From: Neocallimastix lanati (nom. inval.)
Taxonomy: Eukaryota > Neocallimastigomycota > Neocallimastigomycetes > Neocallimastigales > Neocallimastigaceae
NCBI GenBank assembly: GCA_016946835.1
Contig: JACVTC010000078.1
Coordinates: 1-64,000, forward strand
Length of the DNA: 64,000 nucleotides
Reading direction: 5' to 3'
The position numbers were made by a program, and so were the translations under genes. This document shows positions 55,035 through 64,000 of the stretch, piece by piece; within the stretch, counting starts at the first letter, position 1; every line of letters starts with the position of its first letter. The notes under the pieces were generated by a model. The model saw nothing but the letters and a program-made list of their open reading frames with translations. It did not search any database and was not told the origin of the DNA.

Positions 55035-56206
55035 TTATATATATATACACACATATAAATAAATAAATATTTAAAAAAGAAAATTATATAAACATTATTT
55101 ATTCAAAGCTTATTATTATTATTACATATATTTAATTAATATTATTATATATATAATATATATATATATAATTTTTATTTTATTATTATATTTATTATTT
55201 TTTTCCTTCATTATTTATATGCCATTTTCTTTTATTTTATTTCTCTCTCTTTTTTTATATATCTTTTTAATTTTTTTTTTTTTTTTTAAATTTAAAATTA
55301 AAATTTAATGTACATATATCAATATATACTAATTTTTTTTTTTTTTTGTTATATATATTTGATTTTTTTTATTTGATTGTTTATTATAATTAATTTTTTT
55401 TAGTATTTTTTTTTTTAATAAAAGTAATTAGTTTTATTTCATTTAATTTATTTTTTATTATTATTATTTTATATACAAACCTGGAAATCCCATACACAGT
55501 TCAGTTATGGATGTTGATCTTTTTTTTTCACCTATTTTTTTATATTTTTGTTTATTTGTTGGAGCTCTTAATCCTTGCCATGGTAATGATCCTCTTAAAA
55601 AATACATGAATACATGACCGAGACTTTCTAAATCATCTCTTCGACTTTGTTCATGACCAAGATGGGTATGTATACTCATATATCTTGCTGTTCCACTTAA
55701 ACTTCTTTTTTCTTTATATGGTATATGTTGTAAAGTTATTGGATCTCTATAATATTTTGCCATTCCAAAATCTACAATATATATCTGGGTTGCAGGATGT
55801 GGATTTGTTTGAGAATGTGACTTTATAATTTGTTTATTATCATTACTTATATATTTTATAAATATATATTTCGTATTTAATAATTTTTAATTGTTTACAT
55901 TATTTATTTTAATATTATAAAATCATAATAATAAAAATAATTATAATTAGAGAATTAGCTGCCATAATGAAAGTAAAATATTTAATAAAATGTATTTATA
56001 ATTATTTATCAACATATATTTATACATATAACTTTAAAATGAATTAAATAAATAGATATATATATATAAAGCTAATGTATAATATTTGAAAATGATATTT
56101 TAATATTTTTTTTTTAATTTACACTATATGCCCCACCAAGAAATTATCCGGTTTTATATCTCGATAAACTAATGAATTTTCATGAACTGTTTGAATTCTG
56201 TTGATC

Positions 56207-56279
<73 letters not shown>

Positions 56280-56540
56280 GTGTAATATTTGAAACAATAC
56301 AAAATATATATAAATATTATTATATAATAATCATATAAATAAATATATTTATATGCTTTAATACATTTTATTATTAGAATTCAAATTATTACCATTTGTT
56401 TTGCAACCATTGCAACCGTTTTGACTGAGAATTGCCTTCCACATACATCAAATAAATCTTCTAATGAAGGTCCTAATAAGTCTATAACTAATATATTATG
56501 TGAATTTTCGGTTCCATAATAATATGCATTCGGTATTCCC

Positions 56541-56577
<37 letters not shown>

Positions 56578-56884
56578 TTTTTGTTTTATTAATATAGATT
56601 CAAATTATAAAATAAATATACAATATATATATATATACAGATATATATATATATATAAAGATAATATCTATCCATCAATATACAATTACATTTTATTTTA
56701 TGATTGATATTAATTTTTAATTAAATTTTATATTTTAATATTCTTTTTATTGCTTTTTTTTTTTTGTTATACCATTTCCAGATAATATTTTATATGAACG
56801 ATATTCATCTTTTAATTGAGGAGAATCAGATAGACGTGATTCAAATTTTATAGCGACTGGCTGATTATTTAATAAATTAATACC

Positions 56885-56938
<54 letters not shown>

Positions 56939-57258
56939 TATAAAAAATATTATGATAATGTAAATAAAATGTAAAAATATAAAATAATTATATTAATTAA
57001 TTAATTAATTAATTAATTAATAATTATAATAATTATAATAGTAATAGTAATAATAATAATTATAATAATAGTTAATTTTTTCATTATTTTATTTATTTTG
57101 AATACCTTCGAAAATTACTCCAAAACTTCCTTCGCCAATTTTTCGTATTAATTTATAATGTACTCCAACAATATTTGGTGATTGCGCTGAACTTAAAAGA
57201 GAGCTCGATGTATATTCTTTCATAAGAGCTCTTTTCATTTTATTATTATTATTGTGTA

Positions 57259-57316
<58 letters not shown>

Positions 57317-57415
57317 GCTATTGCTGTTGGAATTTTGTGGATGATGTGAATGTGTATTTTGTGATTTTGAATTTTTATCAATATTAATTATATTATTATT
57401 ATTTTGACTGCCCAT
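54245..57415 (-). CDS. Casein kinase 1, YCK (membrane-associated) type, six exons
   Basis: Proposed minus-strand exons 57415-57106, 56883-56773, 56541-56393, 56205-56123, 55845-55481 and 54969-54245 give 580 residues, with all phases agreeing. After a poly-Asn N-terminus the kinase starts near residue 87: Gly loop GEGSFG, VAIK Lys116, YRDIKPDN (Asp206), DFG at 243-245, the CK1 signature [16 protein letters not shown] in place of [18 protein letters not shown] and YDWIYVI. The stretch [11 protein letters not shown] and FEETPDY are close to yeast Yck kinases. About 25 residues are inserted before DFG. The tail ends [11 protein letters not shown]; Yck kinases are palmitoylated on a C-terminal Cys pair, so plasma-membrane anchoring is likely. 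In yeast they act in sugar sensing, endocytosis and morphogenesis. Ser/Thr kinase activity is near certain. Confidence 0.9.
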
Positions 57416-58250
57416 ATTAAATAAAAAATTTTTATTATGCTTATTTTATTATAGAAGTTTTAATTATGATGTTTAATATAATTTTTTTTTTTCTTTTAAT
57501 GATTTTAAATATAATTAAAAAAAAATCACCTATAATTTAAATAATCGTTATAATATAATATAATACTTTTTTTTTTTTTTTTTTTTGAAAAAATTTTAAT
57601 TCTGTATTTCATATATAATTATATAAAATATATATAAGAAATTAAAATATGACTCCAATTAGTCATTAAAAGATTTTTATTATATAGAAATAAAATATAT
57701 TTGAAATAACTATCATTTAATTTAAAGATTTGATAGTATCATTTTTTTTATACATTCATTAATAGAAAAAAAAACTTTTTCCTATTGCTCTTTTTGTTTT
57801 TATCTTTAATTTTTAATTTTTAATTCTTTCGACTATATTTTTTTTTTCTTTTATTTATGTATTATTATGTAAATATTATATAATTTATTGTATAATATGA
57901 TATTATTTAATTTATAGATTATATATAAATTTTTCTTATATTTTTTGTTTTATAATATTCTTAATCAATTTCTCTAATTTTATTATTATATAATTTTATA
58001 CTGCAATTCTTTATTATCTTTAAAAAATTTGTTTTGTTGATTTATAATATATCAATATTATAAATTTTAATTACTATATTTTTATTTAAATTTTAAATTT
58101 TATTAAAATAATAATTTGTCTGATAAATGAATGAATGAATAAATAATAAATGAATAAATATATAATATATAATTTTTTTTTTAAAAAAAATTTTTTTTTA
58201 TAAAATTAAAATTATATAATTATATTTAAGATGTTTATAGTATTATCCAG

Positions 58251-58281
<31 letters not shown>

Positions 58282-58491
58282 CAAAATTTATTACGTTAAA
58301 TTATAAAATGAAAGGTTTTCCAAAATACTTTTTTAAATTTATAGTTTTAAGTTGTACTTTTTTTTTTTTTTTTTTTAAATTACTATTATAATATTATATT
58401 TTATTTAATATTTGCTTATTATATAATACAATATATAAAAAATAAAATAAAATATTAGATTTTTTTTACATTTATAAATAATATTTTTAAG

Positions 58492-58533
<42 letters not shown>

Positions 58534-58613
58534 AATATATATTATATAAATTATCATTATTATTTTTTATTATATATATATTATTTTGTTTTACATTTAT
58601 TTTTATTTTATTA

Positions 58614-58651
<38 letters not shown>

Positions 58652-59514
58652 GTTAAACTTCGAGAATTCTATTTTATTTTCCTTTATTTATTACATTGAA
58701 ATTTTATTTTTGTTAATATTATGAAATAATAACGATAATATAATACAATTAAATAAAATAATATTAATAAAAAAATAAAAATAAAAATAAAAAAATTCAT
58801 TTGAAAGATAATTCAATTAAATAGAAGTGACCTAAAAATTATTTATTTTATTATTTAATTTTTTATTTTTTAATTTTTTAAATATAATTCAAAATTCAAT
58901 TAAATAGTAGTGACCTAAAAATTATTTATTTATTAAATTTTTTTTTTTTTTTTAAATTTTTTATTATATTTTGATAATTACTATAAAGTAATAAATTACA
59001 TACATATTTTTAATATTGATCAAAAGAATGTGTATATTAAAAATATTATGTAATAATAATATATATATTTTTTTATTATATTATTATATTATCATTATTT
59101 TATATTTATTATTATTATTATTATTATTTTATTTTATTTTACTTTATTTTATTTTATTTTACTTTATTTTATTTTATTTTACTTTATTTTATTTATTTTT
59201 TTTTTTTTTTTTTTTTTTTTTTTGATTTTATTTATAATAGGTATAATCATATTAAATATTGTATTTTAATCATTTAGTCAATTTTGGATTTATCGATAAC
59301 TTTGTAATATATATATATTTTAAATTATATTTAATTGTAAAAATATTTGACATATAATTTAAACAAGTTAGTATTTATATTTATATATGTATATATATAT
59401 TATAATATATTAAGATGAAGATACAAAATATTTTATTAATTTGCTTATTTGTTTGAAGTATAATATTTAATATATTAATATGTTTATTTATTTTTAAGTA
59501 ATATTTAATATATT
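57416..59514. other. A+T-rich intergenic DNA
   Basis: No gene supported. It holds the kinase promoter and the 3' end of the ankyrin gene. Homopolymer runs at 57570-57587, 58252-58278, 58497-58531 and 59199-59223, a 37-bp near-duplicate (AGTGACCTAAAAATTATTTA at 58825 and 58909) and a (TTTTA)/(TTTTACT) tract at 59127-59194. Confidence 0.55.
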
Positions 59515-60629
59515 TTAATTATTATTATTATTATTATTATTATTTTTTTTCCCCTTGAAAAAATTGAACGGTGATCTTTTTTTAGGTGATGAATTTGGGG
59601 TTGAACTTTCACTTGAACTTGCTCCATTTTTCTTATTTATTGCTGCATTTAATGGTAGATTTATATGAATTGGTCTCAGTATTTTAATACCATTTGCTTC
59701 TAACAAATCAAGAATTTCTACCTCTTTTATTGTTAGATTATCCAGAGGATTACCAGGTGGTGCTATTAATTAATTATTTTTAAATATATATATATATATT
59801 TTTGTTTTTTTTTTTTTGTTTTTTTGTTTTTTTGTTTTTTTGTTTTTTTTGTTTTTGTTTTTGTTTTTGTTTTAAAATATATATATACATATATTTATAT
59901 ATTTAGTAAATAAATAAATTATATAATGAAATAATTATAAAATAAAATAAAATAAAATATAAAATAAATAGTAGAATATTAAATAAGAAAAGTACAGATT
60001 GAACAAAATAAAATAAAATAAAAAAATTTTTTAAACTTCTTTTATTTTATTTTATTTTATTTTATTTTATTTTTATTTTTTTATTTTATTTTATTTTATT
60101 TTATTTTTATTTTTTTATTTTATTTTATTTTATTTTATTTTTATTTTTTTATTTTATTTTATTTTATTTTATTTTATTTTATTTTATTTTATTTTATTTT
60201 ATTTTATTTTATTTTATTTTATTTTATTTTATTTTATTTTATTTTTTATTTTTTATTTAATTAATCAATTAATTATTACCATATAACTCATTAATTTCTT
60301 CTTTAGTAAAACCACATTTTTGTGCCAGTTCTAACGGTGTATATCCTGATGATGTTCTTTTATCTAATGATGAACCTTTACTAATGAGATATCTACATAT
60401 ATTAATATTTTTTCTACTTATAGCTTCATGTAATGGTGTCCTTTTAAACAATAATAATGATAATAATGATAATAATTTTAAATATATATTTTTTAAGATT
60501 ATTAATATAAATAATTTAATAATAATGTTAACAATTACAGTAAATTAAATAAAAATTTATGGTATTGATATTAAATAAATAAATTATAATTTTGTTTTAA
60601 TTATTATTATATATATATATAATTTATTC

Positions 60630-60687
<58 letters not shown>

Positions 60688-60833
60688 AAAATATTTTACC
60701 AGTTATTTTGTCCTAACGAATCTATAGCAAAGAATCTTGAATATAAAACTGCTAATTTTTCATCCCCAATTCGAGCAGCAATATGTAATGGTGTATTTCC
60801 TCTAATTAATATTTTTATTAATATTAATAGCGT

Positions 60834-60867
<34 letters not shown>

Positions 60868-61030
60868 ATTTTTGATTAAATTATATTGTTAAAAATTGCT
60901 TTTGTTAATAATACCTTGGATCTTTGGATGGAATTGCTCCAGCTTTTAATAATAAAATTGTTGTTTCTAAATTAAAGTGAATTTTTAATGCGAGGGTATC
61001 ATTTGGAATTTTAGCAACTCCCATACTAAA

Positions 61031-61084
<54 letters not shown>

Positions 61085-62645
61085 ATAATAATAAACAAAT
61101 AAATAAATAAAATAAATTAAATTGGAAAAAATAAAAAAAATTAATAAAAATTAATTGTAAAATAGGGATATAATAATATAATTTAAATTTCTTTTATTTT
61201 TACCATGTTAGTAATAATCTAACAATTTCAAGATTATTCATCATACAAGCGATATCAATTGGATATAATATTGTAGTTCTAAAATATTTTTTATTGATAG
61301 GAAGAAAATGATTTTCTCCCCATTGTCTCTGAAATTCGGATCCTTTAAATATAGGACATTGTAATTTCCATTGCTCTTTATTTTTATCATTAAATTTTAT
61401 TTTTAATTCACATAATGAATTATATTGTTCTAATGGTATGCCTAAATTTGGATTTGCACCATTTGCAAGCAATAATTGAACTAATGCTAAATTATTTTGT
61501 GAGCATGCTAAGATTAATGGTGTTAATCCAAACCATGATAAATTTACGATAGCTTTCTGTTAATTGAAAAGAAAAGAAAAAAAAAAAAAAAAAAAAAAAA
61601 ATTGAAATTGAAATTGATAATTATTTTTAATATATTGTATAAAAAAAAAAAATTGAAGTTGATGAAGTATATATTAGAATAAATAATTAATATATAATAA
61701 TATTATTTTTAGCATTAATTTTGTTTTTTTAAATATTTTGTATTATAAAATGATAAAAAGAGAAAAATAAATATATATATATATAATTTATAATTTATAT
61801 ATATATATATATATTCTATCAATATTTATATATTGAACTGACATTAATTTTATATTTTTAATTAATTACCTTTATCATAAATTTTACAACATCCATTAGT
61901 CCTAAAGCAACTGCTAGTATAAAATAACTTGGAAATTGAAGGGTATTATTTTTTTTTTGTTTTTTCTTTATGTTTAGTGAAGCATCAAATATTGAGCTAT
62001 TTACATTTTCGGGAAAACCTTTATTAAGGAATAGCAATGAAATGTTTTCTAATTTTTTCGTTATAGCATATAAAAAAGCTTGATTTATTTCTTGTGACCG
62101 TTTTTTCTTGATACTACCATATGTTAGATTATTTAGCAATGTTGATGCTGTAGTTATTCTATTATCATGAATTGCCAATTGTAAAAGATGAAATGTTTCT
62201 AATTATTATTTTTTTCATAATTGTAATTTTAATATACGTAATAATATTTAATGTGATTAGTGAATTTGTATATAAATATATAGATATATATATAAATATA
62301 TGGATATGAAAATATAATCATTATAATTAATAATTATTTATAAATTAAATATTTCATTATTTTAATTTATAAAATTCTAATTATCTATATTTATTATACC
62401 AGATGAAGAATGTTTTGATTTCTTTTTTAGTAAAAATCTCGCAAATGAATTTCCTGTTTTTACTTTATCTTAAATTGTATAAAATAATAACAACAATATA
62501 TATTTCAATATATTAATATAATATATTTAATAGCATTTATAGTATTAATTTTCCAGTATTATTATTATATTAATATATTTAGATATTTTTTAAATAAAAG
62601 ATTTTTAATTGAAAATGTTGAGTAAATTATTTTTTAATCAATAAG

Positions 62646-62695
<50 letters not shown>

Positions 62696-63773
62696 TCAGT
62701 TTTTCATATCTATTATCATTTTTACATTATATGTTAAAAAAGAAAAGCTTTTTTTTTTTAAGATTTTTATACCTTTTGGTTCATTAATTAGTGATTTCTT
62801 TTTTATTTTCATTTCATCTTTTGTAAGAGGTTTAATAATACCATCATTTTGCAATCGAATTTCTTGTTTTCTTAAAACGTACAGTGATAATCGTTGTTGT
62901 TGAGGATGTATATCCATTAGTTTAAATTCTGAAAATGATAAAAGATGTGGTTCCTGTAATCGTGTTGATATATTTTTTAGAGTATTACTATAATTTGAAA
63001 AATGAATATCTTGAAAATTACTTTGTTCTCTAATATAATTTTGACTACACCCTACATCAAGTGCATTATTATTATTTTCCTTTGAATTTACTTCTAGTAA
63101 TGGTTTTACTATTGTATCATTATATCGATTTGGGTACTCATTTTCTGTATTTTGTATTGAATCAATTTTAGGTATTACTACATTATTTTTATTTCTAATA
63201 TTTAAGTTTGTTTCTATAATTTATTTTATTATAATAATTAAATAAAAAAATTTTTTTATCCCGATAATTATCATTTATAGTATATAATTTTTGTTTTTAA
63301 AAATGAAATAATGTTTTATAAGTAAAATTATATATATAAATTTTTTAAATTAAATTATTTTAAATGAAATATTAAATATTATTATAGTAAGAATCATTTA
63401 TCAAATTAATGTAGCATATATCCCATTATTTCATTATTTATTTTTAAATATTTTTTAGTAATAAAAATGAAAGTAAATTCATATGATTATGGAAAAAAAT
63501 TAATATTAAAATAGTTTTTATTTTTTTATTTATTATTTTTTGTGGATAACATATATATATTTTTTTTAAAAAATTTTCAATTTGTTACATATTGAATTTC
63601 ATTGATATATATATATACAATTCATCATAAACAGATTTATCATATATTGTTTTATGCATTATAGTTTTCAATATATAAAGAAAGAAAATAAATTTGAAAT
63701 TAAAGTGTCAATATTCCAATTATATTATATATATTCATGCATATGCATATAAGTTATATACGTTTATGATATC

Positions 63774-63810
<37 letters not shown>

Positions 63811-63919
63811 ATCAGAAACAATAATTTAGTATTTAATAATTATATATCTATATTTATTGTATATATATGTTTATAAATATGATAATATCTCTTAAAATAT
63901 AATTAATATTACCAGACAT
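59515..63919 (-). CDS. Ankyrin-repeat protein, ten exons
   Basis: Proposed minus-strand exons are 63919-63913, 63213-62773, 62468-62400, 62198-61870, 61556-61204, 61025-60915, 60801-60700, 60440-60280 and 59762-59515, nine coding pieces summing to 607 codons. Residues from about 170 on form ankyrin repeats: TFHLLQLAIHDNRITTASTLL, FGLTPLILACSQNNLALVQ, YPIDIACMMNNLEIVRLL, GNTPLHIAARIGDEKLAVL, WTPLHEAISRKNINICRYL and GYTPLELAQKCGFTKEEI. The N-terminus is low-complexity with no known domain; the C-terminus is Ser/Lys-rich with a poly-Asn end. Ankyrin repeats mediate protein binding; partner unknown. The first exon (ATGTCTG) is only 7 nt and is followed by a 699-nt intron; it is supported by the Kozak-like AAGATG and exact phase, but is the weakest part of the model. 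Confidence 0.8.
59938..60250. repeat. (TTTTA)n tract with one satellite spacer unit, in an ankyrin-gene intron (array 3)
   Basis: AGTAGAATATTAAATAAGAA followed by AGTACAGATTGAAC is a single copy of the type A unit of array 2, embedded in AAAAT repeats. The strand then switches: from about 60035 the plus strand shows TTTTA repeats with periodic TTTTTATTTTTTA interruptions. The two halves form an inverted (AAAAT)/(TTTTA) junction at about 60020-60035. Confidence 0.85.
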
Positions 63920-64000
63920 CTTTATGTCTTTACTTGATTTATGTTTGAAATTAGATAAAAAATAATTATATATATATACATATATATATATAGTATATTT

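Overview
The window looks like nuclear DNA of an extremely A+T-rich fungus, most likely an anaerobic gut fungus (Neocallimastigomycota). This is inferred from the A+T-dominated noncoding DNA full of homopolymers and ATT/TTTTA microsatellites, genes split by short A+T-rich introns, Asn-homopolymer-rich proteins, a YCK-type casein kinase 1 and heavy retroelement load. A dictyostelid-like A+T-rich genome is the main alternative. No rRNA, CRISPR or bacterial-type operon is visible.

Layout. 1-4606: internal part of a Ty3/gypsy retrotransposon (+), cut by the window start, with gag and pol joined by a textbook -1 frameshift signal. 8105-14563: a 2152-residue low-complexity protein of unknown function (+). 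16582-19872: a three-exon gene (-) for an Arg/Ser-repeat (SR-like) protein. 19873-25400: A+T-rich noncoding DNA with one decayed coding relic. 25411-27236: a giant (TTTTA)n satellite with interspersed longer units. 27365-37375: a cysteine-rich segment with a broken metallothionein-like copy, an intact 182-residue metallothionein-like gene, and a ten-exon NBP35 gene (cytosolic Fe-S cluster assembly) whose first exon adds about 380 residues of Cys/Gly-rich repeats. 31821-53160: many truncated LINE (non-LTR) and Ty1/copia remnants. 44601-45725: phosphoserine aminotransferase (-). 48363-49931: a second satellite, the same family as the first but inverted. 54245-57415: a six-exon casein kinase 1 (-). 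59515-63919: a ten-exon ankyrin-repeat protein (-).

Functional reading. The host genes are separate eukaryotic transcription units: serine biosynthesis, Fe-S protein assembly, a membrane-associated kinase, a probable splicing-related SR protein and an ankyrin scaffold. The most unusual content is the Cys-rich neighbourhood. A metallothionein-like repeat protein lies 2.5 kb upstream of an NBP35 carrying its own huge Cys-rich extension and a duplicated N-terminal Fe-S ligand motif. Exon structures were built by hand from donor/acceptor dinucleotides, reading frame and family alignment; all four multi-exon models sum to whole codons, but none has transcript support here.
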